Source: Chryseobacterium tructae (GTDB taxonomy: Bacteria; Bacteroidota; Bacteroidia; Flavobacteriales; Weeksellaceae). Taken from it: a stretch of DNA of 64,000 nucleotides. Location: NCBI RefSeq assembly GCF_030409875.1, contig NZ_JAUFQR010000001.1:4526001-4590000 (forward strand). The letters are read 5' to 3'. The notes under the pieces are model-generated. The model did no database searches, was not told the DNA's origin, and saw nothing but the letters and a program-made list of their open reading frames with translations. The translations under genes and the position numbers were made by a program. Each line of letters opens with the position of its first letter. Positions within the stretch are counted from its first letter, which is position 1. Of this stretch, positions 19,178 to 29,102 are shown in pieces.

Positions 19178-20463
19178 TTATTTTTTAGAAATGATGTTTA
19201 CTCCCATTAATCTTCCACTTCCTTTCAGTTTAAACTCAACTTTTGTGTTTTTAGAAACAGGATCGTAAGAACTTAAGCCTGAGAAGTTATCAGCCTTATT
19301 ATTAGACATAAAATAGATTCTATTTTTATACAAGAATGGGTTTTGATAGTTGTAGAAATTATCCACCGGAATATCAAGTTTTACAGCTTTCTTGGTTTGA
19401 ACATCAATCTCATTCCAGAACCAGATATCATTTCTATAGCTTACCCCATGTCCACCTGCATAATAAGATGCACCTGTAGAAGGAATGGTTGTATAAATTT
19501 TATTATTATAAGCAAAGATTCTGTTAAATTCTGCTGGATGCACATAATTTTTCATATCAATTTCAAAGGTAGAATCAAAGACCGTTTGCCCATTCTTTAT
19601 TCTAAGAATCTTTGATGAGTAAGCGGATTCCTGAGCTTTCATATCTGATGTGGCTACCATATAGATATCTTTGGTTACCTCATCAATACTCCATAGAACA
19701 TGGTCAGTGAAAAGCCCCAAGTTTGTAGCATTTGGATATTTTGTAATATTTTCCACTTTTTTTGAAGTCAGGTTATAGACTGCAACTGCTACTTCTTTTA
19801 CAACAGGTTTGATCTGCCAGTTTGATCCTTTTTTACCAATCTGTAAATCAAGGTATAGTTTATCATCTCTTTTTATAAGAATTAATTGTCCGGCTGCCTG
19901 ATAAGCTGTTTCTCCCGGTTCAAGCACTGCAGGGTCAATAGTCTGAGCTAATGAAGAAAGGTCAATTTCTCCTGTACGCTGCATGGTACCAGGATTAAAG
20001 GTCTGAATTTTAAGCATTCCTCTTGAACCATCCCAATAATATCCTTCGCTATCACTTACCACTAAATAATTAGGTTCAAATCCATTATTTTGGGTAGCAA
20101 TAAACCCTTTTGAACTAATATTCCCGGTATTATCGGCAGTCAATTTAGAGAAACCTTCTTCTGAAGACGCTGCTCCACCCAATCTGTAAATATTTTCTCC
20201 AAACGCTTTCCCTCCTGCTGAATAAGCAATTTGATAGAAAGGTTTTTTATCGGCTAATGAAAGTTCTCCCTGAGGCAGTTCTGAGAATGAATAGATATTT
20301 CCTCCCCATCCGGATGTACTGTTATAAATGATCCAGCTGTCTTTAGCTTCTGTTGTTGGTTGTTTCTGTTCTTCAATAGTGTCATCATTACTACTACAAT
20401 GAGTAAACAACAATAAACTTAACGCTGATAAAATTATCGAAAACGGTTTTTGATTTTTCTCAT
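19178..20463 (-). CDS. DUF4374 lipoprotein, partner of a TonB receptor
   Basis: The continuous frame starts at 20413 within THCSSNDDT. The natural start is the ATG at 20461-20463: adding one T to the run at 20454-20458 gives MRKNQKPFSIILSALSLLLF followed by THCSS, a signal peptide with a lipobox-like site. The whole protein is about 428 residues. DUF4374 proteins are beta-rich surface lipoproteins usually encoded next to TonB-dependent receptors for iron chelates. Visible family segments are WIIYNSTSGWGGNIYSFSELP, FEPNYLVVSDSEGYYWDG and PAEFNRIFAYNNKIY. It directly follows the receptor gene and probably helps bind or hand over the siderophore. Confidence 0.75.
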
Positions 20464-20473
20464 GATTATAATA

Positions 20474-22842
20474 TTAAAAAAAATTGTATAAGTTAGTTTC
20501 AAATGATAAGATCTTGTAGGTTTCTGTGCATTATAATTATCATAAAGTCTTTCATTCAGAAGATTATTAACACTAAAATTAATGGCCAGTTTAGGATCTG
20601 CCAGGAAATAGGTAATTCCTACGCCTGCATCTACCATTCCTGTTCTTCCATCATTTGGAACCAGAAGATTACTGGAAGCTATATTTGCTTTAGAAAACAA
20701 TCCTGGTTCAAGATTTTTCGGTACCGGATACAGCATAAAACGATGAACGTAATTGATGTTATAATACAGTTCCACTTTATCTTTCATTTTGAAAATGTCT
20801 GAAAAATTCACTCTCAGATAGTGATTCCCGAATAAGTAAGGAATATTGGGTTGTCTGGCATCTTCCCAAATACTTTCATTACCGGAAAGATTTTTAAGCC
20901 TTATATCCTGATAAGTAAAATTGAATCCTGTTTGAATATTTTTGATTGGCTGATAATTGATTTCATATTCCAATCCAAGAATTCTGTTGTCATAATAATT
21001 CTGATACCTTCCATAAGGGTTATCCGGAATCATGAATATGGTGTTTTTCACATTCCTGTAGAAAAGGTTTAAACTTGTATTCAATTTATAATTCGAAGAA
21101 GTATAATCCAACACTACATTTACATTATCACTTTTCTCAGGTTCCAGATCGAGATTTTCTTTAATGAGAACTCCATCTCCGAAAATTTCAGTTTCATCAG
21201 GAAGACGAACGGCTTTTTCGTAGGATAATTTCAGGATAAAGTTCTTTGGCTTATAGCTTATTCCCGCCATATATCCGGATGCTTGTTTGCTCTTATCAGA
21301 ATCCCAGCTGAAATTATATTTATCCGTAGTATATCCTTTCGAACTGAAGAAATAATTCTTTACTCCAAGCACTGTTTCCACTTTACGGTCAAGCCAATGA
21401 GATACTAATCCTAAAGCAGCAATATTCTTGTTGTAGATAGCTGGAGTCTTAAGGACATCGTCTCCATATACATTGACAGCTCCATAAGGGTCACTTCCTT
21501 TTCTTCTCTGGTAGAAATAGACATTTCCAAATTCCAGGCTGTGATTATTATTGATACGGAATGCGGCATTTAGCCTTGTGTGAAGCATATTATAATTCAT
21601 CTTCAGATCATTCCCTTTATTGATTTCTCCAACACTATTTTCATTACTGAAAGTGTATTCTCCCAACCAATTATATCTTCTTTTGCTGATATCCACAAAA
21701 GAATTGTTATATCTGGCAAAAGCAGCCATTAAGTCTATTTTAAGACGATTATCAAAGAACATTTTTTTATACTGAAGATAACCGGTCACATTCTTTTCCT
21801 TTGCAAAGGCTTCTCCGTAAGGTTTTCTCATCTCAAGATCATTCTGGATCTCTTTATAAAATTGAGAATAGATGAACCCTACTCTAAAATCATTGGCCCA
21901 GCTTTTATTTCTTACCCCAGAATACAGTTCCATATAAGAAGCTTCGGTATCATCATGAAACCTCCTGGCTTCGACTTTTTTAAGATTGGCTGTTTCAGGA
22001 TCTATAACATCTCCGAGAATTTTATAGTTGTTCTTGGAAAACACATAGCTAGCCTGTGTTCCTATATAAAATAAGCTGTCTTTTTTTCCTGTAAATACTC
22101 CATTAATATGAGACTTGTAAGTACTAAACGACCCAATCTCATTTGAAATTTCAAGGTTATCTTTCTGTATCGGTTTCGAGATAAAATTAATCCCGCCCCC
22201 TAAAGCATCCGATGCCAAAGCAATCGGCATTACTCCTTTGTATACATCTACCCTATCCAGCATATTGGGTGATAAAACATTAGGATTAAAGCTATGTCCG
22301 TAAAATTCAATGGGAACTCCATCCCTGAAAATTCTCACAGCCTTTCCCTGAAGACCTCCAAGATTGACCTGAAATCCAGACCCAACGCCTCCTTCTGTAC
22401 GAATCTTAACTCCGGTGGCCATATTGAGTATTTCTCCAATGTTATTTGCCTGACTTTTTACGGCCTGCATATCCACAATTTTGACGCTCAATGGAGTTTC
22501 CTTCAATTTTTCCAGTTTCCTTTTGCCTCTGATATAAACTTCATCAATGTTGTTTGCATTTGAAATCTCTATTTCATATTTCTGGCTCGACTGGCAATTG
22601 ATACTTATCGTATCATTATAAATAAGTTTATTTTGATAAAATACAGATACTTTTACAGAACCATCTGGTATCTCAGCAAAATCTACAGTTCCCTGTTTTG
22701 AAATCTTTTTCTTTTCACCGTTAATGATCACGTACATATCATCGTGATGATAGTTTTTAATGTTCTTAACCACTAAAGTAATTGGGCAAGCAGCCAATGC
22801 CAAGGAAGAAAATACAGAGATCAGAAAAAATATACGTTTCAT
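20474..22842 (-). CDS. TonB-dependent siderophore receptor
   Basis: The receptor of about 790 residues has a signal peptide and an N-terminal carboxypeptidase-like beta domain (about 25-95). The plug domain (about 115-240) has the segments LKETPLSVKIVDMQAV, GVKIRTEGGVGSGFQVNLGG and VDVYKGVMPIALASDALGGG. A long barrel ends LKLTYTIFF. As written the frame runs on to 20434. One extra T in the run at 20476-20483 gives the normal ending FF followed by a stop, eight to ten bases before the DUF4374 ATG. It imports a ferric siderophore, driven by TonB, and is placed directly behind biosynthesis genes, so it probably takes up the cell's own product. Confidence 0.88.
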
Positions 22843-22844
22843 GT

Positions 22845-24134
22845 TTATATGGTTTCTAATGCTCCGAAATGCTGAAAAGCAATATTTTTTTCTAATGGGT
22901 AATATTCGTGTCCTAAAACTTTATTGATAATGGTGGCATTTCGGTAAGGCCCCATTCCAAGATCTGAAGTAATGATCCCTTGTGAATCTACACAACCGTT
23001 TTGCATGAATATTTCATTGTCATTTACATCAACGGTGTAGTTTTCTGAAGATAATAATGTCCCATCATGCTGACTTTTATTCAGACGACCTTCAATAGGC
23101 TGTAGGAAACGAGGAACTTCATATCGATAGCCTGTTGCCAGAATAAGATAATCAGTATGGAGTGAAAAAGATTTTTCTTCTTCCAGATGCCTCATATTTA
23201 AAGTATAGTCTTCATCGTATGACATTTCTTCAAGTAAGCTGTTGGTCAAAATTTTCACAGGAAGAGGCTGTTCCTCTTTCATCTGCTGATGATAAAGTTC
23301 ATCATAGATCGTACTGATGAGCTCATCATTGATTCCTTTGTAAAGAATATCTTGTTTGTTGATTACTTCTCTTCTTTTCGGCAAAGGAAGCCTGTTGAAG
23401 TAGGAAATATAATCCATTGAAGTAAATTCATAAGTGAATTTTGAATTTTCCATTGGGAAAAATCGGTCTGCAGCAGTTACCCAATTTAATTTTAAATCTA
23501 ATTCTGGTCTGGCAGCAAGAAGATCATAAAATACTTCACCCCCACTTTGCCCTGAACCTAATACAGTAATAGTACTTCCTTTCTTTAAATATTGTTTTCT
23601 GTGTAAATATTCTGAAGAATGGAAAATATGCTCTTTAGAGAAACTTTCCGTTATTTTAGGAACATTAGGAATGGAGCCTACTCCTAATACTATTTTATCG
23701 GTGAGATAAACTTTCTTTTCACAATTTATAAGATCAATCACTGAAACTTCATAGCATTCATGGGTTTCGTTGTAATCTATTTCTGTAACCGTGTGACTGA
23801 AATTCAAACTTTTAATTTGTGAGGCAACCCATTTACAGTAAAGATTATATTCCGTTCTCGTTACATAGAAACTTTCTTTAAAACAGAAACGGAAAATCTT
23901 CCCTTTCTCCCTTAAATAGTTAATATAAGTAAAGGGGCTCGTAGGATTTACGATCGTCACCAAATCTGCCAGGAAAGGAACCTGAAGAGTTGTTCTGTCG
24001 ATCATTAAACCACTATGCCATTCAAATCTTGGTGCTTTGTCAAAAAATATGGTTTTCAGGTTATGTTCTTCAAGAAGAGCCGCAAGACTTAGATTGAATG
24101 GCCCTATTCCTATACCAATGATATCATATTTCAT
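22845..24134 (-). CDS. Lysine/ornithine N-monooxygenase (siderophore biosynthesis)
   Basis: The 429-residue flavoenzyme has the hallmark motifs of SidA/IucD/PvdA N-hydroxylating monooxygenases: GIGIGPFNLSLAALL (FAD site, residues 6-20), WHSGLMIDRTTLQVPFLADL (about 39-58), VLGSGQSGGEVFYDLL (NADPH site, about 190) and LATGYRYEVP (about 335). It hydroxylates the side-chain amine of lysine, ornithine or a diamine, the first step toward a hydroxamate siderophore. Length fits IucD. It sits between the acyltransferase gene (25 bp gap) and the receptor gene (2 bp gap). The exact amine cannot be read from sequence. Confidence 0.9.
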   Translation of the reverse strand: MKYDIIGIGIGPFNLSLAALLEEHNLKTIFFDKAPRFEWHSGLMIDRTTLQVPFLADLVTIVNPTSPFTYINYLREKGKIFRFCFKESFYVTRTEYNLYCKWVASQIKSLNFSHTVTEIDYNETHECYEVSVIDLINCEKKVYLTDKIVLGVGSIPNVPKITESFSKEHIFHSSEYLHRKQYLKKGSTITVLGSGQSGGEVFYDLLAARPELDLKLNWVTAADRFFPMENSKFTYEFTSMDYISYFNRLPLPKRREVINKQDILYKGINDELISTIYDELYHQQMKEEQPLPVKILTNSLLEEMSYDEDYTLNMRHLEEEKSFSLHTDYLILATGYRYEVPRFLQPIEGRLNKSQHDGTLLSSENYTVDVNDNEIFMQNGCVDSQGIITSDLGMGPYRNATIINKVLGHEYYPLEKNIAFQHFGALETI

Positions 24135-24159
24135 AAATTATTTTTTCAGTATTCAAGTA

Positions 24160-25764
24160 TTATGTTGTAATGTTTATTTTCAACACCGAGTTTTTAAATA
24201 TATCTTCCGTTGTTTCGTAGAATTTTTCACGGCTTAGGAACGTCAGGTTGGATGTTTTATAAGGAAGTGCCAGTGATCTGTTGAATTCACACCCTACTTT
24301 AGTAATCAGGTTGTGCGTTCCTTTGTGGGATGCTGATGCCTCACCAATCATTCTTGTAAGTTGTGGGAAAGAGAAGAAATATTCCATACACATGGCCAAT
24401 GCATTCATTGAAAAGTTTGGAATTTTTTCTTTTGCCGGAGCGATAAGCATGTGAAAGCCATAGTCTCCCGGATTGAAACGGTAATATTTACCTACTTCAT
24501 CTTTTACTGCCCAATACAGTTCTAAAGTAAAAATAGGATTGCCATTCAAGAGACCGATGTAAGGATGAGAATAGTCAACCCCCATATGCTTGATGTAAGC
24601 CTCCTCAAATTCATGCTGATCCACATCCATCTCCCAATACTTTTTAGCATACTCCATATTAGACCACTCATGAAGGAACTCCATATCTGTTTCCGGATTA
24701 AAAGCTCTAAGCGTAATTTCTAAAGTACCGTTATTAAAGTATCTTTTATGCAGGATTTCTCCGTAATCAGGTTTTATAAGCTTTTTAGAGTAATGTTTAG
24801 GATTAATCAGGAAGTTATGCTGCCTGATATATTCTTTCCAAATATCTTCATTCACACTGTGAGCCTGTTTAAGGAAAAGCCTGGCCTCTATCATTTCATA
24901 AATGAAATTCATGGCCTCACCATATATTTCCTTCAAAGAATCTATTTCTGTATCTACGATCTGATAAAGCACTTCTTCTTCAATGGATCCCAAATACGCA
25001 AGATGTCTGAGAACCGGATAAAGATTGTAATAGACCACGTGAGTTCTGATGAAGCTCTCTGCCTTTTCATTTCTGATGCCCAATCCACCTGGAATATATT
25101 GATCAAAACTTACATTTACCTTATCTGCATTCTGGTGAACAAATGTATGCTCAATATTGCTGTTATAGATTATTCCTTCTTCTATATACTTTCCAACTGC
25201 TGTTTTCAGCACTGAATGGGTATATTCTGAAAACCAACGAATAATGGCTCCTTTTTTATCATAATCCGTTTCCAATGCTATATTCTTAGAAATGAATTCC
25301 AGAAGGTGATCATTATCGTACCCAAAGAAATTAAAGACTGCCCCTCCTTTAACGGAACCACTGAAAGAATCAGAATCTTCTGCAATGATAAGTCCAGGAT
25401 CAAAATACTCATCAAATTCCTCAGAAAAATATTTGATATAAGCTTCTTCAGGATTTTCTAATGTTGTATTCCCTCCATAAGCAGTTGAAATAAGAAATCG
25501 ATAAGCTTCTTCAGCACTGATCTTAACGATTTCGCCCATTCTTTTTTCTCTATATCCTACCTCTTTGCCTATGTAGTGAACTCCGGTAGTAGAAAAATTC
25601 TTTACAGGAACAATTAAATAAGAATCCTTACCTGTAATATTAATTCGGATGAATTTACTTTCAGAACAATTGTTCATGAACGTTGACAACTCTTCATCAA
25701 ACTTTGGTATAAGGTCAAAATAATACCAGTTTTTGTTTTCCAATAAGTACAAACCGACACTCAT
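24160..25764 (-). CDS. Siderophore biosynthesis protein with C-terminal GNAT acyltransferase domain
   Basis: The 534-residue protein has two parts. Residues about 350-530 resemble the IucB/AlcB-type acyltransferases that acylate N-hydroxy-lysine (ITLRAFNPETDMEFLHEWSN, GDYGFHMLIAPAKEKIPNFS, RMIGEASASHKGTHNLITKVGCEF). Residues about 165-300 resemble the C-terminal half of NIS siderophore synthetases of the IucA/IucC type (VGKYIEEGIIYN, FVHQN, FIRTHVVYYNLYPVLRHLAYLG), but this is weak pattern matching. The protein is too short to hold a full synthetase of about 600 residues plus an acyltransferase. It is the first gene of the operon. No frameshift or missing 5' part is evident upstream. Confidence 0.6.
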   Translation of the reverse strand: MSVGLYLLENKNWYYFDLIPKFDEELSTFMNNCSESKFIRINITGKDSYLIVPVKNFSTTGVHYIGKEVGYREKRMGEIVKISAEEAYRFLISTAYGGNTTLENPEEAYIKYFSEEFDEYFDPGLIIAEDSDSFSGSVKGGAVFNFFGYDNDHLLEFISKNIALETDYDKKGAIIRWFSEYTHSVLKTAVGKYIEEGIIYNSNIEHTFVHQNADKVNVSFDQYIPGGLGIRNEKAESFIRTHVVYYNLYPVLRHLAYLGSIEEEVLYQIVDTEIDSLKEIYGEAMNFIYEMIEARLFLKQAHSVNEDIWKEYIRQHNFLINPKHYSKKLIKPDYGEILHKRYFNNGTLEITLRAFNPETDMEFLHEWSNMEYAKKYWEMDVDQHEFEEAYIKHMGVDYSHPYIGLLNGNPIFTLELYWAVKDEVGKYYRFNPGDYGFHMLIAPAKEKIPNFSMNALAMCMEYFFSFPQLTRMIGEASASHKGTHNLITKVGCEFNRSLALPYKTSNLTFLSREKFYETTEDIFKNSVLKINITT

Positions 25765-26148
25765 TATTATCTTTGTTTAGATTAAATAAAAATTAAGACA
25801 AATATATACATATTTTTCACCTGGCAAAAGAATTATTTAAAATACCGAAAATGAACAATTTAAAAACATGATTATCAATATATTAAAACAGATAACTCAA
25901 ATTAATTAATACACCAAAAAGTGAATACGCAAATTTTATCGCTCCCCGTTTTTAATAGCAAAGAGCAATTTATGGTATCTTAAAAAATACAGTTTTAAGA
26001 ATTAAATAAAAAAACAGCAGAAAAATATAAAATGTCTCAACATGAGATTTTATAGGAATTGTAAGTGTCTGTGGCAAATTTATATTCAATAGAAAGCTTT
26101 CGGTCTTCTATTGAAAAGCGTAATTTTGCTTACATTAAAGTTTACAGT
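25765..26148. other. Divergent control region of the siderophore operon
   Basis: This very AT-rich 384-bp gap separates the minus-strand siderophore operon from the plus-strand exported-protein gene. It contains the operon promoter (25799-25827) and the Fur-like half-site at 25868-25877. From about 25900 to 26148 I see no further gene or strong hairpin. An in-frame ATG at 26065 exists, but it precedes a clear signal-peptide start at 26149. Confidence 0.4.
25799..25827 (-). promoter_or_regulatory. Promoter of the siderophore operon
   Basis: On the minus strand TTG (25827-25825) is followed after 18 bp by TATATTTG (25806-25799), a good match to the Bacteroidota TTTG-N19-TAnnTTTG promoter. It lies 35 bp before the start of the first biosynthesis gene. 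About 40 bp further upstream (25868-25877) is ATGATTATCA, which resembles half of a Fur site; iron control is plausible but unproven. Confidence 0.6.
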
Positions 26149-26613
26149 ATGAAAAAGTCGATTGCCATTTTTATAATGGTATTTTTTGCAACGGGATTTA
26201 TGAAGAGCCAGGACAGAACCTCAGATCCTTTACTCTTACAAACCTGGAAACTGAATACATTGGATAACTATATTTATACTTATGAAAAACAGAATATCTT
26301 TAATGCCAAAAGCCCAGGTTTAAAATTTAGTAAAAACGGTAAAATCATTGGAAATTTAAGCAAATCTGCCAATGGATATGATTCAAAAGAAGATTTCCCG
26401 GGCAAAGCCTCAAAAATGGAACGCTATATGGGAAATTGGAAAAAAGTATCCGACACCACCATAGCCATTATGTTTTCTTCAAATAACAGTATGGATGGAA
26501 CTTTTGTCATTTCAAGGCTTACGGAAAATGGACTAAAACTGAGAAAAGTTTTCAGCGCGGATATCGAAAAGAAATTGGATTCTATACGAAGAACAAAAAA
26601 TATTTCTTATTAA
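26149..26613 (+). CDS. Exported protein of unknown function
   Basis: Starting at MKKSIAIFIMVFFATGF (26149) gives 154 residues with a signal peptide cut near KSQ. The mature part has the pattern LLLQTWKLNTLDNYIYTYEKQN, followed by GLKFSKNGKIIGNL, MGNWKKVSDTTIAIMF and GTFVISRLTENGLKLRKV. This is a small lipocalin-like 'amount lost/gained' fold resembling DUF-type stress lipocalins in Bacteroidota, but I cannot name the family. It is followed 87 bp later by another exported-protein gene on the same strand. Confidence 0.6.
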   Translation: MKKSIAIFIMVFFATGFMKSQDRTSDPLLLQTWKLNTLDNYIYTYEKQNIFNAKSPGLKFSKNGKIIGNLSKSANGYDSKEDFPGKASKMERYMGNWKKVSDTTIAIMFSSNNSMDGTFVISRLTENGLKLRKVFSADIEKKLDSIRRTKNISY

Positions 26614-26674
26614 GGTCCAAAAAGCTTTACCGAAATTATCAGCTTCAATAAAAATAGTTTTAGTAAAGCTTCTT

Positions 26675-26682
26675 TATATTTG
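26675..26682 (+). promoter_or_regulatory. -7 element upstream of the exported protein at 26701
   Basis: TATATTTG fits the Bacteroidota TAnnTTTG box and lies 18 bp before the chosen start codon at 26701. It also argues against the in-frame start at 26680, which falls inside the box. Confidence 0.4.
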
Positions 26683-26700
26683 CAATTTAAAACAGTAAAA

Positions 26701-27150
26701 ATGATAATAAACAGACTATTCGCTTTCTTCTTATTGATAGCGAGTTGCAATTTATACTTTTCTCAGGATGTGTCGATTAAAGACGATAAAGTTCTCTTGG
26801 ATGGAAAACAAATTCTAAAAGCAGAAAAGATCAATCTTACCCAATATTCATTTTTTTCCATGAAAGATGATGAAGAAATATTGATGTACAGATACATGGA
26901 TAATGAAACCCCGAGATATGTAAACGACGATTACTTTATTCTCAATTTTTTATCAGAAAAGACTAAAGTAGAATCTACTGATTTAGCTAAAATCGCCAAT
27001 TTTATGAATTCCAAGAAAGGAATGGAAAAACTCGTAAGATGGTTGTTAAAAGAAAGAGTGATCAATCAGTATGGAGACCTTAACCCTGATCGTCTTACCA
27101 TATTTAAAGAAAAATACGACGAAAATATTACCCAAAGAACACTTAGATAA
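26701..27150 (+). CDS. Exported protein of unknown function
   Basis: The 149-residue protein has an N-terminal hydrophobic signal (MIINRLFAFFLLIASCNLYFSQ), cut probably after FSQ; the internal Cys is a weak lipobox. The mature part is small and charged (KDDKVLLDGKQILKAEKINLTQYSFFS) with a helical C-terminal half containing FMNSKKGMEKLVRWLLKERV. I do not recognise it. Its stop overlaps the start of the following phosphoesterase gene by one base, so the two are translationally coupled. Confidence 0.6.
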   Translation: MIINRLFAFFLLIASCNLYFSQDVSIKDDKVLLDGKQILKAEKINLTQYSFFSMKDDEEILMYRYMDNETPRYVNDDYFILNFLSEKTKVESTDLAKIANFMNSKKGMEKLVRWLLKERVINQYGDLNPDRLTIFKEKYDENITQRTLR

Positions 27151-27647
27151 TGACCAAAATTCTTCTTCTCTCGGACTCGCACTCTTATATAGATGACCGC
27201 ATTCTTGAATATGCATCTCAGGCAGATGAAATCTGGCATTGTGGAGACTTCGGAAGTATGGAAATTATTGAACAACTAGAAAAAATAAAACCTTTAAAAG
27301 GTGTTTACGGAAATATAGATAATCCCAAAATTCAATCCGAGTTTCCTGAGGTTAATCGTTTTTTCTGTGAAAAGCTGGAGGTTTTAATGATTCACATTGG
27401 TGGCTATCCCGGAAAATATACTCCACTGACCAAAACTGAGATTGCTAAAAAGGCTCCTAAATTATTTATCTCAGGACATTCTCATATTTTAAAGGCTATG
27501 TATGACGAAAAAAACAGCCTTTTACACCTGAATCCGGGAGCTTGTGGAAAACAAGGCTGGCATAAAGTGAGAACAATGATGCGTTTTGTGGTAGATGGTG
27601 AAGAGATAAAGGATCTTGAAGTGATTGAATTAGGCCCGAGGGTTTAA
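27150..27647 (+). CDS. YfcE/MJ0936-type metallophosphoesterase
   Basis: The 165-residue cytoplasmic protein is a compact calcineurin-like phosphoesterase with all motifs: LLLSDSHSYID, WHCGDFGS, VYGNIDNP, MIHIGGYPG, FISGHSHI and LNPGACGKQG. Members hydrolyse small phosphodiesters such as cyclic nucleotides in vitro; the physiological substrate is unknown. Length matches the family. ATG at 27150 overlaps the preceding stop. Confidence 0.88.
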   Translation: MTKILLLSDSHSYIDDRILEYASQADEIWHCGDFGSMEIIEQLEKIKPLKGVYGNIDNPKIQSEFPEVNRFFCEKLEVLMIHIGGYPGKYTPLTKTEIAKKAPKLFISGHSHILKAMYDEKNSLLHLNPGACGKQGWHKVRTMMRFVVDGEEIKDLEVIELGPRV

Positions 27648-27795
27648 GAGTTCTAGAATTTGAGCGTTTGAGAATATCAAGGTTAAATAAAATAAAGAAA
27701 TAGAGGCTCTGGAGATGATTAGCAAGCTCAAGAGTATAAAGAACTGGATAAAGCCTAACAGGTTTAGAGCATGAAAACGAAGTATTATTAAAAAG

Positions 27796-28290
27796 ATGAA
27801 AATTGGTGATACAGTATCTGTAGTGGATGAAGATTTAAGCGGAGTGGTAACTTCCGTGAAGGGAAATATTGTATTTTTTAAAGATGAATTTGGTTTCATC
27901 CATCAATACTCCAAAGAAAAACTGGTTCCCAAGGATACTGATCTTTATGAAAATATCCGTGTGGTAAAAAAAGCAGAACCTAAAAAAATTATTTCTAAAA
28001 AACATCAGAAAAATCATTTGGTTGTAGACCTTCATTTTCATAATTTGGTAAAGAATCCTCATGACTATGACAGCTTTGAAAGATTGTTTATTCAAAAGGA
28101 AAAACTGATCGAAGTGATAGAGTTTTGCAGAAAGAACAATCTTAAGAGGTTGGAGATCGTTCACGGAATTGGGGATGGGGTTTTACAGAGAATGGTTCGG
28201 GATGTTTTGGAAAGCCAGGTTAATATTGATTTTTATAATAAGGAAATACTTCACCATCAATCGGGTGCGGTAATGGTAGAATTTCACTAA
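27796..28290 (+). CDS. Smr domain protein (MutS2 C-terminal-like)
   Basis: The 164-residue protein starts with a small beta domain (MKIGDTVSVVDEDLSGVV) and a basic linker. It ends in an Smr domain at about residues 75-164 with VVDLHFHNL, RLEIVHGIGDGVLQRMVRDVL and HHQSGAVMVEF. The HGxGxGxL motif is typical of Smr nucleases that nick DNA or cleave RNA. Free-standing Smr proteins like this occur across Bacteroidota. It precedes DUF3822 and rsmD, a grouping seen in relatives. Confidence 0.85.
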   Translation: MKIGDTVSVVDEDLSGVVTSVKGNIVFFKDEFGFIHQYSKEKLVPKDTDLYENIRVVKKAEPKKIISKKHQKNHLVVDLHFHNLVKNPHDYDSFERLFIQKEKLIEVIEFCRKNNLKRLEIVHGIGDGVLQRMVRDVLESQVNIDFYNKEILHHQSGAVMVEFH

Positions 28291-28308
28291 ATTTGCAGGA
28301 ATTGAAAT

Positions 28309-29025
28309 ATGAACGTACTTAATTTACTTTTTACCAAAGACGGATTGATCTATCAGATTGTTAAAAACAAAAGCATTCTGGAGGAAAAATCTTATTTTGT
28401 GACTGAAGAAACACCAGCCAACCTTATCGAGGAAAAACTGGATGAAGTTCTTATCAAACAGCGTTTTGATGAGATCCAGGTGATTTCTGCCCTAAATCAC
28501 TTTACATTGATGCCGGAAGGTTTTTCCGATCATGATGCAGGATTTGACCTCATCTCATTCAATGCACCGGCAGATAGAGATAAAGAAGAGCTGATGCTTT
28601 CTATTAACAAAAAATTCAACATTCAGTTTTATTATACTTTTCCCAAAAATTACTACAAGAAAATAAAAGAACTGGCGATACCGGTACATTTTAATTTTTC
28701 AGGAGAAAAGTTTTTAAGCTCCATCAATAATAAGAATAATAAAGAAATCCATATTAACCTTTATCATAACCAATGTGAGTTTTTCGCTATTGATAATAAG
28801 AAAATCATCCTTTACAATAACCTGGATGTAAATTCTGAGGTAGATTTCCTTTATTTCGTTATGTTTACTTTAAGTAAAATTGGTTTCGGAATCAATGAAA
28901 CTACTTTTTATGCTTACGGGGAAACTACAGAGAACGAAACATTTATTTCCGAGCTTCAGAAGTTTGTAAAAAACCTGAAAATCGTTTTTGACAATATTCC
29001 TAATAAGAATTTTATACTTAATTAG
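28309..29025 (+). CDS. DUF3822 family protein
   Basis: The 238-residue cytoplasmic protein begins MNVLNLLFTKDGLIYQIVK and has a duplicated actin/ASKHA-like beta pattern (INLYHNQCEFFAIDNKKIILYNN, VMFTLSKIGF). This matches DUF3822, a Bacteroidota family normally encoded just upstream of rsmD, as here. Function unknown. It follows the smr gene after 18 bp and is probably in the same operon. Confidence 0.8.
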   Translation: MNVLNLLFTKDGLIYQIVKNKSILEEKSYFVTEETPANLIEEKLDEVLIKQRFDEIQVISALNHFTLMPEGFSDHDAGFDLISFNAPADRDKEELMLSINKKFNIQFYYTFPKNYYKKIKELAIPVHFNFSGEKFLSSINNKNNKEIHINLYHNQCEFFAIDNKKIILYNNLDVNSEVDFLYFVMFTLSKIGFGINETTFYAYGETTENETFISELQKFVKNLKIVFDNIPNKNFILN

Positions 29026-29102
29026 GTTATAAGTCGCAGGGAATAAAGCCCAAGCATAATCACCTGCCTCCTGTAATCTACTACCTAAACCCTAACAAAA
29101 AT

